Below are positions 1 through 5,970 of a stretch of 6,613 nt of DNA, piece by piece. Location of the stretch: NCBI GenBank assembly GCA_030633795.1, contig DAOWCB010000079.1:1-6613 (forward strand), read 5' to 3'. Under the pieces are notes generated by a model. The model saw only the letters and a list, made by a program, of their open reading frames with translations, did no database searches and was not told the origin of the DNA. The stretch is from Candidatus Aminicenantota bacterium. Lineage in GTDB: Bacteria; Acidobacteriota; Aminicenantia; Aminicenantales; Aminicenantaceae. The stretch's first letter is position 1; the number at the start of each line of letters is the position of its first letter. A program made the translations under genes and the position numbers.

Positions 1-699
1 CGGCATATATATCCCGTCAATACCGGTCGTGATCAGTCTATCGCCTTCAACAATCAAGGTATCTGTAGCAAGTATGTATTCAAGATTGCACTGTCCATTC
101 CCGATTCCGTTTATGATGCCCGGAACGTTCTTTCCTTGCGGGATAACATGCACACCGCTCTCGATATCCGTAATTATCTGGATTCGGGCTTGCTTGAAGG
201 CAATGGGCTCAACAACCCGACCCACTAGATGGCCCTGTTTATCTAGAACAACCATATCTTTTTTCACACCATCCATAGAACCTTTGTTTATCACCAGAGA
301 TTTCCAGACATTGCTGGCATCCATCCCGATAATCCGAGCAGGCAAAATGTTTCCCTCAAACTCGACCAAAAGGTCCAACATTTCCTTTTCTGTTTTGTAT
401 GTTCTGAGCATACTCCGAAGAAGGCTGTTCTCCTGGTTAAGTCGAAACACCTCCTCTTGCAGTCTCTGATTGTCCTTCTGTACTTTGTGCAAACCAAAAT
501 AATTTTTCCAAAGGCTGCCGATTCCCTGAAAGACCGAGACCACCCCATTGTTGATAGGGGAAAAAACAGAAAAAACAATCCTTTCAAAATAATTGGATTC
601 ATCCCCCATAGGAACCTGGATAGAAATCAGCACCAATTGGAAAAGAATCACGGATAGGAGGATGATAAGGCTTTTTGTTTTTTTTAAAGAAAAGGGCAT
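1..699 (-). CDS. mreC: Rod shape-determining protein MreC (3' end cut off by window edge)
   Basis: MreC is a periplasmic, inner-membrane-anchored elongasome protein that links cytoplasmic MreB filaments to the wall-synthesis enzymes. The minus-strand frame from 699 to 1 has 233 codons and no stop. It starts MPFSLKKTKSLIILL, with one hydrophobic anchor at about residues 10-29. A Gln/Glu/Leu-rich coiled coil follows at about 70-112 (HKVQKDNQRLQEEVFRLNQE). The first part of the MreC beta domain then begins, with the family-typical stretch GMDASNVWKSLVINKGSMDG at about 125-144 and GHLVGRVVEP at about 156-165. MreC proteins usually have roughly 270-330 residues, so the end is missing only because of the window edge. 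ATG 699 is the only start available after the in-frame stop upstream. No Shine-Dalgarno sequence precedes it, but a good promoter does (700-738). mreB lies 57 bases upstream in the same direction, the usual mreBC order. Confidence 0.93.
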   Translation of the reverse strand, partial: MPFSLKKTKSLIILLSVILFQLVLISIQVPMGDESNYFERIVFSVFSPINNGVVSVFQGIGSLWKNYFGLHKVQKDNQRLQEEVFRLNQENSLLRSMLRTYKTEKEMLDLLVEFEGNILPARIIGMDASNVWKSLVINKGSMDGVKKDMVVLDKQGHLVGRVVEPIAFKQARIQIITDIESGVHVIPQGKNVPGIINGIGNGQCNLEYILATDTLIVEGDRLITTGIDGIYMP

Positions 700-708
700 C
701 GATTGAGT

Positions 709-738
709 ATTTTAAAAGAAACAGGTGAATGGAGTCAA
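709..738 (-). promoter_or_regulatory. Predicted promoter for mreC inside the mreB-mreC gap
   Basis: Reading the minus strand, TTGACT (738-733) and TAAAAT (714-709) each match the sigma-70 consensus at five of six bases and are 18 bases apart. Only nine bases separate the -10 box from the mreC ATG. Transcription would therefore begin within a few bases of the start codon, giving a leaderless or nearly leaderless mreC message. This fits the absence of a Shine-Dalgarno sequence. mreC may also be read through from mreB. Prediction from sequence only. Confidence 0.5.
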
Positions 739-756
739 TCGCAACAGAAATATGTT

Positions 757-1788
757 TCAGATCAAAGATATTTTTTTCAACAGTTCAAAATCATCCAACA
801 TCTTGCCCGCGCCCAATACCACGGTTGTTAGCGGATCTTCAGTGACAAAAACCGGAAGCTGAGTCTCCTCCCGAATTCTTTTATCTATATTTTTAAGAAG
901 AGCACCTCCACCTGTGAGAACGATCCCTCTGTCGATAATATCCGCAGAAAGTTCAGGGGGAGTTTTTTCGAGAGCGATGCGAACGGCATTGATGATGGCC
1001 GCCACCACGTCCTCAAGAGCCTCTCGAATCTCTTGATCATCGACTACGATAGTTTTAGGAATCCCCTCTCTCAGATCTCTTCCCTTGATCTCAAGCGTCA
1101 TAGGTTCATCCAATGGGTAAGCGGAACCGATTTGCATTTTAACTTGTTCCCCTGTTCTCTCCCCTATCAACAGATTGTATTTTTTTTTGATGTACTGGAT
1201 GATGCTCTCATCCATTTCATTCCCGGCAATACGGATTGAGTGGTTGAAAACAATCCCGTTAAGAGAGATAACAGCAATATCTGTCGTGCCGCCACCAATA
1301 TCGACGATCATGTTTCCTGTTGGTTCGGATATCGGGAGTTCCGCGCCGACCGAGGCTGACATGGGCTGTTGGACAAGGTAAACCTCGGAAGCTTTTGCTC
1401 TCATGGCCACGTCTTTGACAGCACGTCTTTCAACCTGGGTTATTCCCGTTGGGATACCGATCACAATGCGAGGCCTTATCAAGAAGCCGCGATTATTGGT
1501 GGCTCTTTTGATGAAAAAATCCAGCATCTTTTCAGCGATCTCAAAATCCGCGATGACGCCATCCCTCATAGGTTTGATAGCGACAACACTAGTCGGAGTC
1601 TTCCCGAGCATGTCTTTCGCCCGTTTCCCCACAGCCTCAACCTTTCCTGTCTGTTTGTTCACAACCACAATAGAGGGTTCTTGGACGATAATTCCTTTGC
1701 CTTTTAAATAAACAAGCGTGTTGGCTGTTCCCAGATCGATGGCCAGATCGCAAAATAATCGATCTTTGAACCAATTCAGAAAACTCAT
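757..1788 (-). CDS. mreB: Rod shape-determining protein MreB, bacterial actin homologue
   Basis: MreB is the actin-like ATPase that forms membrane-bound filaments in the cytoplasm and steers lateral peptidoglycan synthesis. The 343-residue length is normal. Visible parts, in order: an amphipathic N terminus with aromatic residues (MSFLNWFKDRLF), suited to membrane binding; phosphate-1 motif DLGTANTLVYLKG (18-30); IGIPTGITQVERRAV (110-124); phosphate-2 motif DIGGGTTDIAVISLNG (163-178); adenosine motif GIVLTGGGALLKN near 290; and EDPLTTVVLGAGKMLDD near the C terminus. One oddity: the segment that in most MreBs reads Glu-Glu-Pro is Gln140-Gln141-Pro142, and Gln141 aligns with the E. coli catalytic residue Glu143. 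The ATG at 1788 has an AAGGA Shine-Dalgarno sequence five bases away. The gene leads mreC and is divergent from the OPT gene. Identity is certain; the effect of the Gln substitution is inferred. Confidence 0.98.
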   Translation of the reverse strand: MSFLNWFKDRLFCDLAIDLGTANTLVYLKGKGIIVQEPSIVVVNKQTGKVEAVGKRAKDMLGKTPTSVVAIKPMRDGVIADFEIAEKMLDFFIKRATNNRGFLIRPRIVIGIPTGITQVERRAVKDVAMRAKASEVYLVQQPMSASVGAELPISEPTGNMIVDIGGGTTDIAVISLNGIVFNHSIRIAGNEMDESIIQYIKKKYNLLIGERTGEQVKMQIGSAYPLDEPMTLEIKGRDLREGIPKTIVVDDQEIREALEDVVAAIINAVRIALEKTPPELSADIIDRGIVLTGGGALLKNIDKRIREETQLPVFVTEDPLTTVVLGAGKMLDDFELLKKISLI

Positions 1789-1793
1789 TTGTA

Positions 1794-1800
1794 TCCTTCT
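1794..1800 (-). promoter_or_regulatory. Ribosome binding site of mreB
   Basis: The minus strand reads AGAAGGA five bases before the ATG at 1788, a good Shine-Dalgarno match that fixes the mreB start. mreC, the next gene, has none. Confidence 0.75.
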
Positions 1801-1814
1801 CTATTTACACAACT

Positions 1815-1860
1815 TATTTAGCATAAAATAATGATTCGCGCAAATGATATTTTTCATCAA
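1815..1860 (-). promoter_or_regulatory. Possible mreB promoter (weak matches)
   Basis: mreB must have a promoter here because its upstream neighbour is divergent. Two weak minus-strand candidates are visible. One pairs TTGCGC (1843-1838) with TAAATA (1820-1815) at 17-base spacing. The other pairs TTGATG (1860-1855) with AATCAT (1836-1831) at 18-base spacing. Neither is strong and I cannot choose between them. A small inverted repeat (TGAT/ATCA) overlaps the upstream candidate. Confidence 0.25.
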
Positions 1861-1939
1861 ACGAGGAAGCCTTTTCGGACAGCTTAGTCGTACTTGGAGT
1901 CCCATTGTCTTAATCTTGGTTAGCAAGCTACATTTTTAC

Positions 1940-1968
1940 TTGATTTTTGTGACAACAAAATATATATT
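1940..1968 (+). promoter_or_regulatory. Predicted promoter for the OPT transporter gene
   Basis: TTGATT (1940-1945) and TATATT (1963-1968) are separated by exactly 17 bases, with four of six and five of six matches to the sigma-70 consensus. Transcription would start near 1975, leaving a leader of roughly 30 bases before the ATG at 2004. It is the best promoter candidate in the divergent 215-base gap. No terminator or riboswitch-like structure is evident in the leader. Confidence 0.5.
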
Positions 1969-1990
1969 CAAGAAAATTTTTATCTTTTAA

Positions 1991-1997
1991 GAAGGAG
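1991..1997 (+). promoter_or_regulatory. Strong ribosome binding site of the OPT gene
   Basis: GAAGGAG lies six bases before the ATG at 2004. This is the strongest Shine-Dalgarno sequence in the window and it supports this start codon. Confidence 0.8.
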
Positions 1998-2003
1998 TTA
2001 GGC

Positions 2004-4046
2004 ATGAGCAACCAAGCCTTCAAACCTTATGTCCCAGCTGAACAGTCCATAAAAGAGATATCCTTAAAAGCTATTCTTCTGGGAATTATAATGGCCATCA
2101 TCCTTGGCGCGGCCAACGCGTATCTCGGGCTTCTTGTCGGGATGACTGTTGCCGCCACTTTCCCGGCGGCTGTGATTGCCATGGCTGTTCTGAAAATATT
2201 TAAAGGGAACATCCTCGAAGAAAACTTCGCCCGTACGACTGGCGCCGTTGGTGAAGCCTTAGCCGCAGGAGCCATTTTCACCATCCCAGCTTTTTTGATG
2301 ACCGGAGTGTGGGATAAATTTGACCTCGTCAAATCCTCTCTCCTGATGCTGATCGGCGGTATGCTAGGCGTATTCTTCACCATACTCATCAGGCGAACCC
2401 TTGTGGAGGACGCAGAACTTCCCTTTCCTGAAAGTGTAGCTTGTGCCGAGATGGTCAAAGCCGGACAAAAGAGAGGTTCGAACGCCGCATACATGTTCTG
2501 GGCTATGGGATTGGGAGGCTTGATCGAGTTTTTTACAAGCAACAACGGAATCCGCCTGATCAAACCCTATATTAGTACTGTTTTTAACATTCCTGGCCTG
2601 TCCAAAATCAGGTATCTTAACGAAGACAACGTAGAGGTTTTTCCACCTCAAGGGACACCCCCAGATCAGATCGCCCAAATAAAAGGCAGAATGTTCGTCG
2701 AATCCCCTGCTGCGAATGCAGCCATGGCCGGGGTCGGCTACATCATCGGACCAAAGTTGGCAGCACTGACATTTTCCGGTGGAGTCCTTGGCTGGCTCTT
2801 CCTGATGCCCTTCATGCTTTTTATATACGGAGATAACCTGGGAGACATTGTGGCTCAGGTTACAGCGCTTAATCCCGATTGGACTTGGACAGATATGGCC
2901 GCTTCTGCCTACAATTCCCTGATCAAACCCATCGCCGTCGGGGCCATGCTTGTCGGGGCATTTTACACGCTGTTCAAGATGAGGAAAAGCCTTATCACGG
3001 GGATCAGCCGCTCGATTACCGACGTTAAAAAAGCTCGAAGCGGTGGCGATGTCGATACTCTCCGGACGGATAAAGATCTTTCTTTCTCGACAATTGTCAT
3101 TTCCATCTTGGCTCTGATCATCCCGATGGTTGTTCTTTATCATATCTTCACGCACAATATCGGATCCGCCCTGGTTTCAGCCATTGTCATGGTCATCATG
3201 GGGCTGCTTTTCGCTGCGGTGGCTGGTTATCTCGTCGGCATAATCGGCTCCTCTTCCAATCCGATTTCTGGTCTAACACTGACAACCCTTCTGATCGCTG
3301 CATTGATGATGGTTCTGATGGGACAGAGAGGGAACGAAGGAATCGCTGCTGTCTTAGGAGTAGCGGCGGTTGTCTGCTGTATAGCTGGCGTAGCAGGAGA
3401 TATGATCCAAGACTGGAAAGTGGGGCATATACTCGGCGGTACACCTTGGCGTATGCAGATAGGAGGGATCATCGGTGTGGTGGCTGCCGGCTTAACTCTC
3501 ACCTTCTCCTTACAGCTCTTGCACAATACCATGGGACTTGGAAGCAATGATCTCCCAGCTCCGCAAGCCGGACTGATGGCAACCATGGCCAAGGGAATCG
3601 TGGGGGGAGAAATGGCCTGGCCCCTGGTGATTGCAGGGATGCTTCTTGCGATCGTCCTTATTCTTATCGGATCTCCATCACCGATGCTTATCGCTGTGGG
3701 AATGTACCTTCCCTTCCGAGCCACAGCTTGCATATTTTTCGGTGGTGTTCTCAAGCATTTCCTGGATAGGAGGGTAGAAAATAAAAATCCCACAGGAAAA
3801 GGGAAAGAAATCGTGGAAAACATCGGTCTATTGATCGCTTCCGGGTTGATCGCCGGACAGGCTCTACTGGGAATCACCACAGCAGGCATAAAGGGATTGA
3901 ATATCAGTATGCCTGAATCCTTGGATAATCCCTGGTTTGGATTGGTGATCTTCTTCACCCTCGGCTTCATCCTGATTTATTTCCCATATAAAAAATTCAT
4001 TGCCTCTGGAGAATATGAGCAGGAAAGTGAAACAAAAGAAGTTTGA
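2004..4046 (+). CDS. OPT-family oligopeptide transporter (integral membrane)
   Basis: This is a 680-residue polytopic membrane protein of the oligopeptide transporter (OPT/YSL) family. Family members are secondary carriers that import peptides, or metal-chelate ligands in the plant YSL branch; the substrate cannot be read from sequence. Family hallmarks: a short cytoplasmic start followed by LGAANAYLGLLVGMTVAATF (34-53); the segment NILEENFARTTGAVGEALAA (69-88); and LPFPESVACAEMVKAG (139-154), the characteristic loop of bacterial members. About 14-16 hydrophobic segments are visible. Two hydrophilic stretches interrupt them: a loop of about 40 residues rich in Pro, Asp and Asn near 195-238, and a basic/acidic loop near 330-360 (MRKSLITGISRSITDVKKAR). 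The tail is charged. Length fits bacterial OPT proteins and I see no frameshift. The gene has its own promoter and a strong ribosome binding site. It is followed after 33 bases by the PqqD-like gene, with no terminator between. Confidence 0.93.
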   Translation: MSNQAFKPYVPAEQSIKEISLKAILLGIIMAIILGAANAYLGLLVGMTVAATFPAAVIAMAVLKIFKGNILEENFARTTGAVGEALAAGAIFTIPAFLMTGVWDKFDLVKSSLLMLIGGMLGVFFTILIRRTLVEDAELPFPESVACAEMVKAGQKRGSNAAYMFWAMGLGGLIEFFTSNNGIRLIKPYISTVFNIPGLSKIRYLNEDNVEVFPPQGTPPDQIAQIKGRMFVESPAANAAMAGVGYIIGPKLAALTFSGGVLGWLFLMPFMLFIYGDNLGDIVAQVTALNPDWTWTDMAASAYNSLIKPIAVGAMLVGAFYTLFKMRKSLITGISRSITDVKKARSGGDVDTLRTDKDLSFSTIVISILALIIPMVVLYHIFTHNIGSALVSAIVMVIMGLLFAAVAGYLVGIIGSSSNPISGLTLTTLLIAALMMVLMGQRGNEGIAAVLGVAAVVCCIAGVAGDMIQDWKVGHILGGTPWRMQIGGIIGVVAAGLTLTFSLQLLHNTMGLGSNDLPAPQAGLMATMAKGIVGGEMAWPLVIAGMLLAIVLILIGSPSPMLIAVGMYLPFRATACIFFGGVLKHFLDRRVENKNPTGKGKEIVENIGLLIASGLIAGQALLGITTAGIKGLNISMPESLDNPWFGLVIFFTLGFILIYFPYKKFIASGEYEQESETKEV

Positions 4047-4070
4047 TCTCAATAATACATAAGCTAAAAT
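4043..4070 (+). promoter_or_regulatory. Possible promoter for the PqqD-like gene, overlapping the OPT stop
   Basis: TTGATC (4043-4048, overlapping the OPT stop codon) and TAAAAT (4065-4070) are 16 bases apart. The TAAAAT box ends nine bases before the GTG at 4080, the same distance as at mreC. Transcription from it would give an almost leaderless message. The gene could equally be read through from the OPT gene. Confidence 0.35.
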
Positions 4071-4079
4071 CTGTCAGTC

Positions 4080-4436
4080 GTGAAAAAACAAAGGGTTGAG
4101 CCTTCCCCAGTCAACCTTCTCGAGTTGATCCCTGATCAAAACATTCTGTCAAAAAAAACAGAAGATGGACTTTATGTTCTTCTCAAACCAAAATACCGAC
4201 ATCCATGGATGGTCAAGCATATCCTTCCTCGTTTTAAAAGCCCGCACTACAAGATCAAACTGGACGATATCGGTTCCTTCATATGGAGCCTGTGTGATGG
4301 CCAGAAAACGGTTGAAGAGATCAGCGGGAAACTGAGAGAAAAATTCGGTGACAAAGTGGATCCCCTATATGAACGCCTCGGATCTTTCTTCCAGAATCTA
4401 GAAAAAAACAAATTCATCACGTTTAAAAATCTTTAG
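4080..4436 (+). CDS. PqqD-like (peptide-chaperone fold) protein, function unknown
   Basis: This is a 118-residue soluble protein. Residues about 58-118 (KIKLDDIGSFIWSLCDGQKT, then VEEISGKLREKFGDKV and NLEKNKFITFKNL) have the PqqD-family pattern: a short strand, a Gly-x-x-x-Trp helix, an Asp-Gly-x-x-Thr turn, and a winged-helix-like end. PqqD and related RiPP recognition elements bind precursor peptides and hand them to modifying enzymes. This protein also has an N-terminal extension of about 57 residues (NLLELIPDQNIL, then a Trp/Pro/His/Lys-rich stretch), longer than minimal PqqD, so it belongs to a distinct subfamily. No radical-SAM enzyme or precursor peptide is visible nearby. The start is GTG with no Shine-Dalgarno sequence. 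An in-frame TAA lies just upstream, so the only alternatives are CTG 4071 or internal codons. It sits 33 bases after the OPT gene and 55 bases before def. Fold assignment is fairly sure; function is unknown. Confidence 0.82.
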   Translation: MKKQRVEPSPVNLLELIPDQNILSKKTEDGLYVLLKPKYRHPWMVKHILPRFKSPHYKIKLDDIGSFIWSLCDGQKTVEEISGKLREKFGDKVDPLYERLGSFFQNLEKNKFITFKNL

Positions 4437-4447
4437 GGGACGTCCCC
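4436..4447. repeat. Perfect 12-bp palindrome GGGGACGTCCCC overlapping a stop codon
   Basis: The last G of the PqqD-like gene's TAG stop is the first base of this perfect palindrome. As RNA it could fold as a four-pair G-C stem with an ACGT loop. No T-tract follows directly, so it is not a standard terminator. The motif resembles the G-rich ends of REP-like intergenic repeats seen in other bacteria; that comparison is from memory and only one copy is in the window. Confidence 0.6.
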
Positions 4448-4450
4448 ATA

Positions 4451-4467
4451 ATTAGTCTTTACCTAAT
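4451..4467. repeat. Short inverted repeat ATTAG/CTAAT before def
   Basis: ATTAG (4451-4455) and CTAAT (4463-4467) are separated by seven bases. The repeat covers the -35 candidate of the predicted def promoter, so it could be a protein-binding site. It could also be the outer part of a REP-like element with the adjacent G/C palindrome. It is short and may be chance. Confidence 0.3.
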
Positions 4468-4486
4468 AGAGAATTTCTTCTAAAAT
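4458..4486 (+). promoter_or_regulatory. Predicted promoter for def-fmt
   Basis: TTTACC (4458-4463) and TAAAAT (4481-4486) are 17 bases apart, with four of six and five of six matches to consensus. The -10 box ends five bases before GTG 4492 and 14 bases before ATG 4501. Transcription would start at or next to the GTG, so def is leaderless or has a leader of only a few bases if ATG 4501 is used. def lacks a convincing Shine-Dalgarno sequence, which fits. Confidence 0.45.
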
Positions 4487-4491
4487 ACAAC

Positions 4492-5031
4492 GTGAGCACA
4501 ATGGAAGATAACGAGGTAACTATCCTGGAAATTGTAACCATCGGCAATCCCGTGCTCAACCGGAAAGCTGATAAAATAAAGAATATCGACCAGCGCGTGC
4601 ACGATCTAGCGCAAAGGATGATCAAAACCATGCACTCCGCTCCAGGATTAGGCCTGGCAGCTCCTCAGGTGAACCAGAGTATCCAACTGATCACAGTTGA
4701 TATCTCGGCAGGAGAAAACAATACGGATTTGATCGTGCTTGCAAACCCGGAAATCCTGCATACTGAGGGAGAAACAATCCTTGAAGAAGGATGCCTTTCT
4801 GTGCCTGGGATAAACGAAAAAGTCACAAGACCCTACCATGTGGTGATTAAAGGAATTGATCTCGATGGAAAGGAAAAAATAATAGAGGCCGAAGACCTTC
4901 TGGCAAGAATTTTTTGCCATGAGATCGATCATGTCAACGGGAAGCTTTTTATCGAGCATCTTTCCCCTCTAAAAAAAAACCTTATCCGCAAAAAACTGCA
5001 AAAACAGCAGGATAAGGACATTCGCGAATGA
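4492..5031 (+). CDS. def: Peptide deformylase
   Basis: Def is a cytoplasmic metalloenzyme that removes the formyl group from the N-terminal methionine of new proteins. All three family motifs are present: GLGLAAPQ (52-59, form GxGxAAxQ), EGCLS (99-103) and HEIDH (143-147). Cys101, His143 and His147 are the metal ligands and Glu144 the catalytic acid. The beginning (ILEIVTIGNPVLNRKA) and the Lys/Gln-rich tail are typical, and 179 residues is a normal length. The start is uncertain. GTG 4492 gives 179 residues, and the in-frame ATG 4501 gives 176 and is at least as likely. Neither has a clear Shine-Dalgarno sequence. The stop overlaps the fmt start (ATGA), so the two genes are translationally coupled. 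Function is certain from the motifs. Confidence 0.97.
   Translation: MSTMEDNEVTILEIVTIGNPVLNRKADKIKNIDQRVHDLAQRMIKTMHSAPGLGLAAPQVNQSIQLITVDISAGENNTDLIVLANPEILHTEGETILEEGCLSVPGINEKVTRPYHVVIKGIDLDGKEKIIEAEDLLARIFCHEIDHVNGKLFIEHLSPLKKNLIRKKLQKQQDKDIRE
5014..5018 (+). promoter_or_regulatory. Ribosome binding site of fmt inside def
   Basis: AAGGA lies within the end of def, nine bases before the fmt ATG at 5028. It supports that start together with the ATGA overlap. Confidence 0.55.
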
Positions 5032-5960
5032 AGATCGTATTTTTCGGGAGTCCTGACTCCTCAGTCTATTCCCTCAAAAAAATTCTTGAAGAGGGCCATC
5101 GTGTGGAACTCATTATTACTCAACCAGATAAGCCCGCAGGAAGAGGAAACAAAATGACCAGTTCCCCTGTCAAACGCTTTGCTCAGGCGTTTAACATTCC
5201 GGTGTATCAACCAGCAAGAATCAGAAAGGATCCTTTCGCATTGGAAAAACTTAAGGGGATCAATCCCGACATTAATTTGGTCGTGGCCTACGGACAGATC
5301 ATTCCTACCCCCCTCATTTATTACCCAAAATACAATTCCATAAACCTGCATTTCTCCTTGCTGCCAAAATACCGAGGGGCATCCCCCGTGCATTGGAGTA
5401 TTTTAAACGGAGACAAAAGTACAGGAGTGACCATTTTCGAATTGAATGAAAAAATGGACTCGGGAGACCTCCTCTCTCAGCAAAAATTGGGAATTCTTCC
5501 TGGGGAATATGCACGTGATTTGGAGGTCCGGCTGGCTGCTATCGGCGCAGAACTTTTGTGCAAAACAGTAGATCAGATCGATTCCATCCCACACACCAAA
5601 CAAGACCACTCTCAAGCCACGTTTGCCCCTCTACTGAAAAAGGAAGACGGTAAGATCTACTGGACAAAAAGTGCGAGCGAAATTGACAGAAAAATCAGAG
5701 CCTTCACACCATGGCCCTCTGCATATTCTTTCCTTGATCAAAAAAGAATAATAATTACAAGAGGAAAAGTACTTGACGGCAAATCACATGGCCTTAGCCC
5801 TGGAAAAATATTTGATGTGAACAAAACCGGAATCCAGGTTTGCTGCGGCCAAAACAGCATCTATCTGATTGAAAAGCTCCAACCAGCAGGGAAAAAAGCC
5901 ATGAACGCGTACGCTTTTTCCTTGGGGACTCAAATCAATCCTGGAACTAAATTCATTTAG
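5028..5960 (+). CDS. fmt: Methionyl-tRNA formyltransferase
   Basis: Fmt transfers a formyl group from 10-formyl-tetrahydrofolate to initiator Met-tRNA in the cytoplasm, the step that Def later reverses on the finished protein. The 310-residue length is normal. The N-terminal Rossmann-like catalytic domain (about 1-200) opens MKIVFFGSPDSSVYSL. It carries the tRNA-acceptor loop QPDKPAGRGNKMTSSPVK (32-49), with Arg39 at the position of the conserved loop arginine. The active site is INLHFSLLPKYRGASPVHW (105-123) plus MDSGD (143-147), giving the catalytic trio Asn106, His108 and Asp144. The C-terminal tRNA-binding domain (about 205-310) includes RAFTPWPSAYSF and the typical LQPAGKKAMNAYAFSLG. It overlaps def by four bases and ends the plus-strand gene run. 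The M23 gene beyond it is convergent. No missing catalytic residue is seen. Confidence 0.97.
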   Translation: MKIVFFGSPDSSVYSLKKILEEGHRVELIITQPDKPAGRGNKMTSSPVKRFAQAFNIPVYQPARIRKDPFALEKLKGINPDINLVVAYGQIIPTPLIYYPKYNSINLHFSLLPKYRGASPVHWSILNGDKSTGVTIFELNEKMDSGDLLSQQKLGILPGEYARDLEVRLAAIGAELLCKTVDQIDSIPHTKQDHSQATFAPLLKKEDGKIYWTKSASEIDRKIRAFTPWPSAYSFLDQKRIIITRGKVLDGKSHGLSPGKIFDVNKTGIQVCCGQNSIYLIEKLQPAGKKAMNAYAFSLGTQINPGTKFI

Positions 5961-5970
5961 CCTGAATCCT

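Noticed and set aside
29..469. Plus-strand open frame of 146 codons
   Set aside because: It is antisense to mreC. The minus-strand frame there has the MreC coiled coil and beta-domain motifs, while this one is low-complexity Ser/Thr/Ile-rich with no recognisable domain.
291..602. Minus-strand open frame of 103 codons
   Set aside because: It is in a different frame from mreC on the same strand. Its residues are Cys/Phe/Arg-rich without a motif, and the mreC frame covers the region completely.
1921..1930. Inverted repeat TAGC-AA-GCTA as an operator
   Set aside because: Arms of four bases with a two-base gap are expected by chance in a gap of this length, and no second copy is visible.
2364..3155. 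Minus-strand open frame of 263 codons, and a second one at 3227-3970
   Set aside because: Both are antisense to the OPT gene, whose frame is continuous and has family motifs. Long antisense frames are common opposite hydrophobic membrane proteins.
4052..4079. Shine-Dalgarno sequence for the PqqD-like GTG start
   Set aside because: No AGGAG-like stretch occurs in the 28 bases before the GTG. The region instead has the TAAAAT box.
4436..4467. Intrinsic terminator after the PqqD-like gene
   Set aside because: The G/C stem has only four pairs and is not followed by a run of T, so it does not meet the usual pattern.
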